Positions 1 through 7,082 of a stretch of DNA of 7,171 nucleotides are shown piece after piece. The stretch comes from Actinomycetota bacterium (GTDB taxonomy: Bacteria; Actinomycetota; Actinomycetes; S36-B12; UBA5976). Each line of letters starts with the position of its first letter. Position 1 is the stretch's first letter. A program made the position numbers and the translations under genes. Under the pieces are notes generated by a model, which worked only from the letters and a program-made list of their open reading frames with translations, was not told the DNA's origin and searched no databases. The DNA lies in the NCBI GenBank assembly GCA_009702945.1, contig WLGZ01000046.1, forward strand, positions 1 to 7,171. The letters run 5' to 3'.

Positions 1-217
1 AAGCTTTGATCTTTCCAATACCTGGGAGTGATTCCAAAATTGTTACTACGCGCATTCCCGAAACAATGTCATCGCTATCTGCAACTGAAAGAACTTCAGT
101 AAAGGTAACTTTTGATTCCTTTAACTGGCGACGAAGTGCGGCACGTTTGGTTCGAACTTCAACAGCCTTGGCAGACGCAGCAATGCGTTGCTCATTAGTT
201 AAGACTGGGACGGCCAC
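1..217 (-). CDS. mihF: Actinobacterial integration host factor, MihF (3' end cut off by the window edge)
   Basis: Small nucleoid-associated DNA-binding protein of the mIHF/sIHF family, unrelated to the HU/IHF fold of proteobacteria and known to bind and compact DNA in mycobacteria and Streptomyces. The first 72 residues are visible; the family core is about 105. The N-terminus reads MAVPVLTNEQR, close to the MALPPLTPEQR consensus. A basic helix follows (VRTKRAALRRQLK, residues 21-33), then an acidic helix, then the helix-hairpin-helix LESLPGIGKIKA (residues 61-72), which contacts DNA in this family. The start is GTG at 215-217. An in-frame TAA at 227-229 excludes a longer protein, and family similarity begins exactly at this GTG. 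The gene overlaps the end of pyrF by 19 bases. I see no clear Shine-Dalgarno sequence, so translation is probably coupled to pyrF. In many actinobacteria gmk follows, but that would lie outside the window. Confidence 0.93.
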   Translation of the reverse strand, partial: MAVPVLTNEQRIAASAKAVEVRTKRAALRRQLKESKVTFTEVLSVADSDDIVSGMRVVTILESLPGIGKIKA

Positions 218-900
218 TTCGCTATGTTACTAGCAATGGTGGCGGCGGCTTCAGCGATATTCGCAGCTGCGGTGATTGGCCGTCCGATAACCAACAAGTT
301 AGCCCCATCTGAGAGTGCTTGCTCTGGGGTAGCAATCCGTTTTTGGTCACCAGCATCAGATCCAGCTGGACGAACGCCAGGTGTGATCAAAACGGTCTCT
401 GGTCCTACTTCAGCTCGAACTGCTGCAACTTCTTGGGGCGAGCAAACGATTGCGCGCGCTCCAGCTGCAACAGATTGTGAAGCAAGGCGCTTCACGATGT
501 CTTGAGCTGAACCATTCCAACCCATGGCCGAAAGTTGGTCTTGGGAAAGTGAAGTCAGGATGGTTACTGCAGTTACATAAGTGTCTGGCAACGCTTCTAC
601 GGCTGCCTTAACCATGTCTTGGCCACCTGAAGCGTGAACCGTTAAGTACTTAGGTGCCAGTTTGGCTACCGCATGAGCAGCGCCAGCAACAGTTGCCGGA
701 ATGTCATGCAGCTTTACGTCTAGGAAGATGTCACAACCACTTGCTTCGCGGGCAACATGAACTGCGTCATGACCATCACGCAAGAAAACCTCAAGGCCAA
801 CCTTTACAACCTGAACATGCGGTGCAACTGCCGTTGCCCATTCCCGCGCGGTTGCTAAATCAGGGGCATCCAGGGCAACTGCGATCGGAGCTTTAGACAT
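199..900 (-). CDS. pyrF: Orotidine 5'-phosphate decarboxylase, short (type 1-like) form
   Basis: Catalyses the last step of UMP synthesis, decarboxylating OMP to UMP in the cytosol. The protein has 233 residues and a TIM-barrel pattern. The catalytic array is visible: K33 in VVKVG, then D61, K63 and D66 in FLDVKLHDIP (the DxKxxD signature). Phosphate-loop elements are LITPGVRP (171-178) and VIGRPIT (204-210). The length and the FLDVKLHDIP context match the short type typified by E. coli and Bacillus. Streptomyces and Mycobacterium PyrF are, from memory, longer (about 270-290 residues) and of the other subtype, so this is unusual for an actinobacterial operon. The ATG is supported by an AAGGA ribosome binding site 6 bases upstream and by the expected N-terminus (PIAVALD). 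It lies 11 bases after pyrD, and its last 19 bases overlap mihF. Function is secure; the subtype is my judgement from motifs and length. Confidence 0.96.
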   Translation of the reverse strand: MSKAPIAVALDAPDLATAREWATAVAPHVQVVKVGLEVFLRDGHDAVHVAREASGCDIFLDVKLHDIPATVAGAAHAVAKLAPKYLTVHASGGQDMVKAAVEALPDTYVTAVTILTSLSQDQLSAMGWNGSAQDIVKRLASQSVAAGARAIVCSPQEVAAVRAEVGPETVLITPGVRPAGSDAGDQKRIATPEQALSDGANLLVIGRPITAAANIAEAAATIASNIAKWPSQS

Positions 901-906
901 CTTTGA

Positions 907-911
907 TCCTT
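907..911 (-). promoter_or_regulatory. Ribosome binding site of pyrF
   Basis: On the minus strand AAGGA stands 6 bases before the pyrF ATG, within the 11-base pyrD-pyrF gap. That gap is the only intergenic sequence in the window. The site supports the chosen start. Confidence 0.75.
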
Positions 912-1838
912 CTAGTTGTGGCGTGCCAAGCCAACAACTTCGCTAAGCGAGTTGTAGCCACGGGACTGTAGTTCTTGACCTAATTCATTTGCTATCCGCC
1001 AAGGTGCACCTGGGTCACCAAAGACCACAGTGCCGATGCTGACTGCGCTTGCGCCAGCTGCAATGAACTCAAGTGCGTCATGCCCAGTGCGAATTCCACC
1101 CATGCCAAGGATTGGTAAGTGTGGCAGCGCTGCATGCACCTGATAAATCGCGCGAACTGCAACTGGGCGAATTGCTGGACCAGATAAACCGCCGGTGCGA
1201 CCGCCAAGCATTGGCTTCATTTGATCAACGTCAATTACCATGCCCAGCAAAGTGTTGATCATTGATACGCCATCAACTCCGGCATCAACAACGCTGTGAG
1301 CAATTTCCACAATGTCAGTTACATCTGGTGAAAGCTTTGCCAAGACTGGCGCATCAGAATGCCAAACCGATCGAACAGTTTCGATGACTTGGGCAGCTGA
1401 GACTGGGTTGCAAGCAAATACTTGGCCACGGGATTCAACATTTGGGCAAGAGATGTTTACCTCTAGCCCATCGACTCCTTCAACTTTGGCAAGAATTCGA
1501 GCAAGCTCACCGAATTCATCTACGTTATTGCCAGCAATCGAAACGATGGTTGTCACATTGTTGGCACGGAGCCACGCCAAATCATTTTCTAAAAAGGATT
1601 CAATGCCTGGACCTTGCAAACCAATGGAGTTGAGCATGCCACTTGGAGTTTCTGCCATACGAGGAGTTGCTCGACCAGAACGCGGTGCCATCATGATGCT
1701 CTTAGTTACTACTGCGCCAAGAGTTGAAACATCACCAAACTGCGCAAGCTCTTTACCAGCAGCTGCGCAACCTGATGCAGTCAATGTTGGAGCAGCTAGT
1801 TGAAGTGAGCCAAGGCTGGTAGTTAAATCAACAAACAT
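912..1838 (-). CDS. pyrD: Dihydroorotate dehydrogenase, class 1B, catalytic subunit
   Basis: Oxidises dihydroorotate to orotate with FMN as cofactor, passing electrons to the PyrK subunit and on to NAD+. The 308-residue length is typical of class 1; there is no N-terminal membrane helix such as class 2 enzymes carry, so the protein should be cytosolic. Visible motifs are the substrate/FMN lysine in VTKSI (K46), the orotate-binding asparagine loop in MLNSIGLQGPG (68-78), EVNISCPNV with the class 1 catalytic base C131, AKLSP (K168), SMINT (192-196), LSGPAIRPVA (218-227) and the FMN phosphate loop GMGGIR (245-250). A cysteine base, rather than the serine of class 2, and the adjacent pyrK both indicate class 1B. 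The ATG shares one base with the pyrK stop (TAATG), and AGGTGG lies upstream. The class is less expected in actinobacteria, where a single quinone-linked PyrD is common. Confidence 0.96.
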   Translation of the reverse strand: MFVDLTTSLGSLQLAAPTLTASGCAAAGKELAQFGDVSTLGAVVTKSIMMAPRSGRATPRMAETPSGMLNSIGLQGPGIESFLENDLAWLRANNVTTIVSIAGNNVDEFGELARILAKVEGVDGLEVNISCPNVESRGQVFACNPVSAAQVIETVRSVWHSDAPVLAKLSPDVTDIVEIAHSVVDAGVDGVSMINTLLGMVIDVDQMKPMLGGRTGGLSGPAIRPVAVRAIYQVHAALPHLPILGMGGIRTGHDALEFIAAGASAVSIGTVVFGDPGAPWRIANELGQELQSRGYNSLSEVVGLARHN

Positions 1839-2680
1839 TAGTGACCACCTGGACGTGGTGCGCCAAACGCATCACTTGGCACAGTGTGCACGTCATCCCA
1901 GCGAACTCGATCGCCGCGGAAGACTGGACCATCAACGCAAGAACGCGACATCCGAGTTACGCCATCATCACCAATAACTGGAAGGACACAGGTCATGCAA
2001 ACGCCAATGCCGCATGCCATCGACTCTTCGACAGCGCACTGACTAAATGCCCCGTTGTCTTGAGATACCTTCGCAACTGCTTGCAACATCGGCATAGGAC
2101 CGCAGGCATAGACCGCTTGCGATTTGTTCTTGTTGATCACATCAGCCAATACGTCAGTTACTCGGCCGCGAACTCCTGAAGTTCCGTCATCAGTTGTAAC
2201 GATTACTGAATCCGCGACGCCCTTTAGGTCTAGAACACCAAAGAGTTTTTCCTGAGTAGCGGCGCCCAGCACAACATCAACTCGGCAACCACGTCCACGA
2301 AGTTCTCGTGCCAGTAATTCCATTGGTGCTGCGCCGTAACCACCAGCAACAATTACGCAGGAGATCGGTTGGCGCGGCAATACAAATGGCTTACCAAGCG
2401 GTGCGATTACGTCAATGACGTCGCCAGCACTTTGAGTTGCTAGCCACTGTGTGCCCTGACCATGGGCCGCAAAAATGATTTCCAGAGTTTGACCAGGTGT
2501 TGACTTGTGAATCGAGAATGCTCGACGAAGCAACATTCCCCCACCGATTCCACCAACTGCAACTGCAGCAAAATGCCCAGGTGCAACTTCATCAACTTCT
2601 GGGGCATCCAAAATCAAATGCAAGTAGTTTCCTACTGGAGAGATTGATCGAATCGTGCATTGCATTTGTTTGGCGCTCAT
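1838..2680 (-). CDS. pyrK: Dihydroorotate dehydrogenase electron transfer subunit
   Basis: Iron-sulfur flavoprotein that joins class 1B PyrD and transfers electrons from its FMN through [2Fe-2S] and FAD to NAD+. It has 280 residues. The FAD-binding beta-barrel domain comes first, with the RRAFSI signature at 52-57. A nucleotide-binding domain follows, with VAGGYGAAPM (111-120) and the YACGPMPML motif (191-199). The C-terminal cluster-binding loop is ESMACGIGVCMTC followed by MSRSC, giving four candidate ligands C223, C228, C231 and C248 in the PyrK spacing. All ligands are present, so the subunit looks functional. Its ATG overlaps the carB stop (ATGA, four bases), and its stop overlaps the pyrD start by one base; 1:1 stoichiometry with PyrD fits this coupling. 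A sister ferredoxin-reductase-like subunit is the only alternative, and the position next to pyrD makes that unlikely. Confidence 0.95.
   Translation of the reverse strand: MSAKQMQCTIRSISPVGNYLHLILDAPEVDEVAPGHFAAVAVGGIGGGMLLRRAFSIHKSTPGQTLEIIFAAHGQGTQWLATQSAGDVIDVIAPLGKPFVLPRQPISCVIVAGGYGAAPMELLARELRGRGCRVDVVLGAATQEKLFGVLDLKGVADSVIVTTDDGTSGVRGRVTDVLADVINKNKSQAVYACGPMPMLQAVAKVSQDNGAFSQCAVEESMACGIGVCMTCVLPVIGDDGVTRMSRSCVDGPVFRGDRVRWDDVHTVPSDAFGAPRPGGH
1844..1859 (-). promoter_or_regulatory. Ribosome binding site of pyrD inside a small hairpin
   Basis: In the mRNA sense, AGGTGG (1845-1850) stands 6 bases before the pyrD ATG and is a good Shine-Dalgarno sequence. Most of it pairs in a possible 5-bp stem, ACCAC with GTGGT, around a 6-base loop. 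The stem lies entirely within the last codons of pyrK. Ribosomes finishing pyrK would melt it, which would favour coupled translation of the two subunits. The ribosome binding site is well supported; the hairpin is short and may not matter. Confidence 0.5.
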
Positions 2681-5600
2681 GATTGCTTCGCTAACAATGC
2701 ATTTAACTCAGCCACATGCTCTTGAATGGATTTAACCTTCATAGGGCCAGCTTGCAATGATGCAATACCTTCAACGGCAGCGGCTAAACCTTGCACGGTA
2801 GTAATAGATGCCGTGTTTGCCAGAACAGTTGCCATTCGGATTTCGTATCCGTCGCGACGGGCGCCAGTTCCGTATGGAGTGTTGACAACTAAATCGATGT
2901 CGCCATCCATGATTGCTTCAACGGTAGTTTTCAAACCTTCACTTGATCCGATGTGTTGCTTAGCAACTAACTTGCTCTCAATGCCATTTTGTTTCAAAAA
3001 CGCTGCAGTTCCTTCAGTGGCCATAATTGTGAAGCCCATTTCAACTAGCTTTCGAACTGGAGCTACGGCTTGTTCCTTGTCACGATCTGCTACCGAGACA
3101 AAAACTGATCCACTTTGTGGCAAACCATCCCGGTATGCCGCAAGTTGTGACTTGGCGAAAGCAGTTCCGAAGTCAACGTCAATTCCCATGACTTCACCAG
3201 TTGATTTCATTTCAGGACCCAGCACAGTATCCACTCCCATGAAGCGAGCAAATGGCAGCACGGCTTCCTTGATGCTTACTGCGCTACCAACTGGTGCATC
3301 ACCACCATCACCAACTGGACGCAAGAAACCTTCTTTGCGAAGGGTTGCAATGGAATCCCCTACTGCGATTCGGGCTGCAGCTTTTGCCAGCGAGATACCA
3401 GTGGCCTTTGAAACGAATGGCACAGTTCGCGAAGCGCGTGGATTTGCTTCTAGGACATACAAAATTCCATTGGTAAGTGCGTATTGCACGTTCAGCAAAC
3501 CGCGCACGCCAACACCCTTTGCAATACCAAGAGTTGAAGTTCGAATCCGCTCAATTTCTGCTGGGCCCAATGTGTAAGGCGGTAGTGAGCAAGCAGAGTC
3601 ACCCGAGTGGATTCCAGCTTCTTCAATGTGCTCCATTACGCCGCCGAGATAAAGCTCAGTTCCGTCGTAGAGCGCATCGACATCGATTTCAATTGCATCA
3701 TCTAAGAAACGGTCAACCAGTACTGGATGTTCCGGATTAACTTGGGCTGCGCGAGTTAAGTAGTCATGCAACATGGTTTCGTCGTAGACAATTTCCATGC
3801 CACGGCCGCCGAGCACAAATGATGGGCGAACTAGAACTGGGTAGCCAATTCGATTGGCAATCTCGCGAGCGTCTTCAAACGAAGTTGCCATGCCATGTTC
3901 TGGTGATGGCAATCCAGCTTTTTCTAGAACTTCGCCGAAGGCGCCGCGTTCTTCAGCTAAGTGAATCGCTTCGGGCGCAGTTCCCAACAGAGTTACGCCC
4001 GCATCTTTAAGACCTTGCGCTAAACCAAGTGGAGTTTGGCCACCAAGTTGGGTGATTACGCCAAGCACAGGTCCAGCCAAAGTTTCAGCATGGATTACTT
4101 CAAGTACGTCTTCCAAGGTTAGCGGTTCGAAGTAGAGGCGACTTGATGTGTCGTAGTCAGTAGAGACCGTCTCAGGATTGCAGTTGATCATGATGGTGTC
4201 TAAACCTTTTTCGCGCAGAGTCAGCGAGGCGTGCACACAGGAATAATCGAATTCAATTCCCTGGCCAATTCGGTTTGGACCAGAACCAAGAATGATCACC
4301 GCAGGATTGGCACGAGGCGCAACTTCGGTTTCTTGGTCATAAGACGAATAGTGATACGGAGTAAGGGCTGCAAATTCAGCCGCGCAAGTATCAACTGTTT
4401 TGTAGACCGGACGAACATCTAAGGTGTGACGGATGCCGCGCACTTCTGCTTCAGAAATCCCGCGGATCAAACCGATTTGGGCATCCGAGAAACCGTGACG
4501 CTTAGCAGCAACAATTGTGTGGCGATCTAGCGCAGATGCGGCCTTAAGTTCCCGCGCAACTTCGCAAAGCAAAACGATTTGATCCAAGAACCAAGGATCA
4601 ATCTTTGTGGCATCAAAAACTTGTTCAACGGTTGCACCAGCCCAAAGTGCTAATTGCACTTGATTTAGTCGTCCGTCGGTTGGAATCTTCATCTTGGTCA
4701 ACAAATCTGCAATGTCGATTGACTTTGGATCTTGGGACCAGACAAAAAGGTTTTCTTTACGTTCAATTGAGCGAAGCGCTTTATGAAGTGCTTCGGTGAA
4801 GTTACGGCCAATCGCCATAGCTTCGCCAACTGACTTCATGGTTGTAGTTAAAGTCTGATCAGCATTAGGGAACTTCTCAAATGCAAAGCGTGGGATTTTT
4901 ACGACTACATAATCCAGAGTCGGCTCAAATGAAGCTGGAGTTTCCTTAGTGATGTCGTTAGGAATCTCATCCAAGGTGTAACCGATTGCTAATCGAGCAG
5001 CAATCTTTGCGATTGGGAAGCCAGTTGCCTTACTTGCCAATGCAGATGAGCGCGAAACGCGTGGATTCATTTCGATCACAATGATTCGGCCATTAGCTGG
5101 GTTGACCGCAAACTGAATGTTGCAGCCTCCAGTGTCAACGCCGACGGCGCGAATAATTGCGATACCTAGATCACGAAGTCTTTGGAATTCGCGATCAGTA
5201 AGTGTCATTGATGGTGCAACTGTTATCGAGTCACCAGTGTGCACACCCATTGGGTCTACGTTTTCAATGGAACAAACCACAACAACGTTGTCTTTGTTAT
5301 CGCGCATCAACTCAAGTTCGTACTCTTTCCAGCCAATGATTGACTCTTCGAGTAAAACTTCAGTTGTTGGGCTAGCTTGCAAACCAAGGCCAGCGATGCG
5401 ATGTAGATCTTCTTCGTTGTAGGCAATACCCGAACCAGCGCCACCCATTGTGAACGACGGACGAACGACGACTGGGTAACCAAGTTCCTTCACGCCATCT
5501 AAGCAATCCTGCATAGTGTGGCAAACAAAAGACTTAGCACTTTCGCCTCCGATGTCAGCTACGATCTGGCGGAATAACTCGCGGTTCTCGCCGCGTTCAA

Positions 5601-5967
5601 TAGCGTCAACGTCAGCGCCAATTAGTTCAACGTTGTACTTATCAAGTACTCCGTTTTTGAAAAGTGCAATTGCAGTATTTAGTGCGGTCTGCCCACCAAG
5701 TGTTGGCAACAAGGCATCGGGTCGTTCACGTTCGATAATTGTGGCAACCACTTCAGGAGTAATTGGCTCGATGTATGTGGCGTCGGCAAATTCAGGATCA
5801 GTCATGATTGTGGCCGGATTGCTATTGACCAAAATCACTCGAAGGCCTTCGGCTTTAAGTACTCGGCAAGCTTGAGTTCCGGAGTAATCGAATTCACATG
5901 CCTGGCCAATCACAATTGGGCCAGAGCCAATCACCATTACCGATTTGATGTCGCTGCGACGTGGCAT
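2677..5967 (-). CDS. carB: Carbamoyl-phosphate synthase, large (synthetase) subunit
   Basis: Makes carbamoyl phosphate from bicarbonate, two ATP and ammonia channelled from CarA, for pyrimidines and, unless a second enzyme exists, arginine. It has 1096 residues (E. coli about 1073). The two homologous halves are visible. The first begins MPRRSDIKSVMVIGSGPIVIG and has an ATP-grasp domain with SFTMGGAGSG (171-180) and metal ligands E299/N301 in EMNPRVSRSSALASKATG. An oligomerisation region follows at about 420-550. The second half starts at VIILGSGPNRIGQG (557-570) and has SFVLGGRGMEIVYDE (715-729) and E840/N842. The last 140 or so residues form the MGS-like allosteric domain, with DKEQAV, ATEGT and VNTPYG. 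No frameshift or missing catalytic residue was seen. The ATG shares one base with the carA stop (TAATG) and has GGAGGG upstream. UMP inhibition is expected from the family. Confidence 0.98.
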   Translation of the reverse strand: MPRRSDIKSVMVIGSGPIVIGQACEFDYSGTQACRVLKAEGLRVILVNSNPATIMTDPEFADATYIEPITPEVVATIIERERPDALLPTLGGQTALNTAIALFKNGVLDKYNVELIGADVDAIERGENRELFRQIVADIGGESAKSFVCHTMQDCLDGVKELGYPVVVRPSFTMGGAGSGIAYNEEDLHRIAGLGLQASPTTEVLLEESIIGWKEYELELMRDNKDNVVVVCSIENVDPMGVHTGDSITVAPSMTLTDREFQRLRDLGIAIIRAVGVDTGGCNIQFAVNPANGRIIVIEMNPRVSRSSALASKATGFPIAKIAARLAIGYTLDEIPNDITKETPASFEPTLDYVVVKIPRFAFEKFPNADQTLTTTMKSVGEAMAIGRNFTEALHKALRSIERKENLFVWSQDPKSIDIADLLTKMKIPTDGRLNQVQLALWAGATVEQVFDATKIDPWFLDQIVLLCEVARELKAASALDRHTIVAAKRHGFSDAQIGLIRGISEAEVRGIRHTLDVRPVYKTVDTCAAEFAALTPYHYSSYDQETEVAPRANPAVIILGSGPNRIGQGIEFDYSCVHASLTLREKGLDTIMINCNPETVSTDYDTSSRLYFEPLTLEDVLEVIHAETLAGPVLGVITQLGGQTPLGLAQGLKDAGVTLLGTAPEAIHLAEERGAFGEVLEKAGLPSPEHGMATSFEDAREIANRIGYPVLVRPSFVLGGRGMEIVYDETMLHDYLTRAAQVNPEHPVLVDRFLDDAIEIDVDALYDGTELYLGGVMEHIEEAGIHSGDSACSLPPYTLGPAEIERIRTSTLGIAKGVGVRGLLNVQYALTNGILYVLEANPRASRTVPFVSKATGISLAKAAARIAVGDSIATLRKEGFLRPVGDGGDAPVGSAVSIKEAVLPFARFMGVDTVLGPEMKSTGEVMGIDVDFGTAFAKSQLAAYRDGLPQSGSVFVSVADRDKEQAVAPVRKLVEMGFTIMATEGTAAFLKQNGIESKLVAKQHIGSSEGLKTTVEAIMDGDIDLVVNTPYGTGARRDGYEIRMATVLANTASITTVQGLAAAVEGIASLQAGPMKVKSIQEHVAELNALLAKQS

Positions 5968-7082
5968 TAGCGCTTACCCTCCATCAGTTCAACAAATCGA
6001 TCAAACAAGTAAGCCGAATCGTGCGGACCAGCCGCGGCTTCGGGGTGATACTGAACGCTAAATGCTGGAACGTCAACACATTCCAAACCTTCAACGACAT
6101 TGTCGTTAAGGCAGACATGGCTAACCCGTACGGTGCCATAAGGAGTTTGTGAGTCACGGTCAATCGGAGCATCGACTGCAAAGCCATGGTTATGCGCAGT
6201 TACTTCAACTTTGTTCGTCGTGCGATCCATAACGGGTTGATTGATTCCGCGATGACCGTAACGAAGTTTGTACGTTCCGAATCCAAGAGCGCGGCCCAAG
6301 ATTTGATTGCCAAAACAGATTCCAAAGAATGGGCGCTTGGCATCAAGAGTTGCTTGCACAAGTGAGATGGCGTGCAATGCAGTTGCTGGATCGCCCGGGC
6401 CATTTGAAACGAAGATGCCATCTGGACCGGCAGCCAATAAATCTTCAGCTGAGATGGTTGCAGGTACGACGTGCACTTCAATCCCCCGCTGGGCCATCAA
6501 ATGCGGAGTCATTGACTTAATGCCTAAGTCAAGAGCAGCAACCTGAAACTTCTTAGTACCAACTGCGGGCACGACGTAAGTTTGCTTAGTTGAAACAGTT
6601 TCGGAAAAACTAGCGCCAGACATTTCTGGAACTTCTCGCACTTTGCTCAACAAGGATTCGATTTCTTGCTCAGCAGCTGTGCCTGAGAAGATTCCAACGC
6701 GCATTGCGCCATGTTCCCGAAGGTGCCTTGTCAATGCGCGAGTATCAACATCGCTGATACCAACTACGTTTTGCTTTCGTAACTCGTCATCAAGACTTAT
6801 CGTGGAGCGCCAGTTTGATGGGCGGCGAGCTGGATCTCGAACTACATAACCGGAAACCCAAATTTGTTGCGATTCATCGTCTTCGTCATTCCAACCAGTG
6901 TTACCAATGTGTGGCGCAGTCTGCACTACAACCTGGCCACAATACGAAGGGTCAGTGATCGTCTCTTGGTAGCCAGTCATCCCAGTTGAGAAGACTGCTT
7001 CACCAAAAGCACTTCCATCGGCACCATATGAACGACCTGTGAATACTTGACCATCTTCAAGTACTAGGACGGCTCGGGTCAT
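5967..7082 (-). CDS. carA: Carbamoyl-phosphate synthase, small (glutaminase) subunit
   Basis: Hydrolyses glutamine and delivers ammonia to CarB through an internal tunnel. It has 371 residues (E. coli about 382). The N-terminal CPSase small-chain domain (about 1-150) includes LEDGQVFTGRSYG and FSTGMTGYQETITDPSY. The class I glutamine amidotransferase domain (about 178-365) has SNGPGDP (226-232), the nucleophile elbow GICFGNQ with C256, KLRYGHRGINQPV, HNHGFAVD (297-304) and QYHPE with H346 and E348, completing the Cys-His-Glu triad. The GICFGNQ elbow, rather than the E. coli GICLGHQ, is what I recall from other actinobacteria. The ATG overlaps the pyrC stop (ATGA) and has GGAGAA 8 bases upstream. 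No separate gene lies between pyrC and carA, unlike Streptomyces, where I recall a small PH-domain-like gene there. Confidence 0.98.
   Translation of the reverse strand: MTRAVLVLEDGQVFTGRSYGADGSAFGEAVFSTGMTGYQETITDPSYCGQVVVQTAPHIGNTGWNDEDDESQQIWVSGYVVRDPARRPSNWRSTISLDDELRKQNVVGISDVDTRALTRHLREHGAMRVGIFSGTAAEQEIESLLSKVREVPEMSGASFSETVSTKQTYVVPAVGTKKFQVAALDLGIKSMTPHLMAQRGIEVHVVPATISAEDLLAAGPDGIFVSNGPGDPATALHAISLVQATLDAKRPFFGICFGNQILGRALGFGTYKLRYGHRGINQPVMDRTTNKVEVTAHNHGFAVDAPIDRDSQTPYGTVRVSHVCLNDNVVEGLECVDVPAFSVQYHPEAAAGPHDSAYLFDRFVELMEGKR
5977..5982 (-). promoter_or_regulatory. Ribosome binding site of carB
   Basis: GGAGGG on the minus strand stands 9 bases before the carB ATG, inside the last codons of carA. 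It is the most consensus-like Shine-Dalgarno sequence in the window and fits high synthesis of the large subunit. It confirms the start that overlaps the carA stop. Confidence 0.7.

Noticed and set aside
1..6. An AAGCTT (HindIII) site exactly at the window start, which might mark a cloning junction
   Set aside because: It is in frame with MihF (GKIKA followed by the next codon) and matches the family sequence, so it is most simply native coding sequence.
6..233. A 75-codon plus-strand open frame at the low-coordinate edge
   Set aside because: The minus strand here encodes a clear MihF N-terminus, including its helix-hairpin-helix; the plus-strand frame is its shadow.
2882..2910. A TTGACA hexamer on the plus strand, considered as a promoter
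   Set aside because: No reasonable -10 element at 16-18 bases spacing, and it would drive only antisense RNA inside carB.
2726..3577. A 283-codon open frame on the plus strand opposite carB, and shorter plus-strand frames opposite pyrD (1312-1803), pyrF (224-505) and carB (5117-5422, 5516-5875)
   Set aside because: All lie wholly antisense to well-conserved enzyme genes. Their translations are low-complexity in Ser, Thr, Pro and Ala with no recognisable motif, as expected from the codon bias of the opposite strand.
5984..6481. Minus-strand open frames at 5984-6187 and 6200-6481 inside carA, and at 992-1207 inside pyrD
   Set aside because: They are out-of-frame readings within intact genes. 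The host frames are complete with all catalytic motifs, so these are not frameshift remnants or nested genes.
6715..6735. A TTGACA hexamer on the minus strand inside carA, considered as an internal promoter
   Set aside because: The sequence 17 bases downstream (TGGCGC) is nothing like a -10 box.
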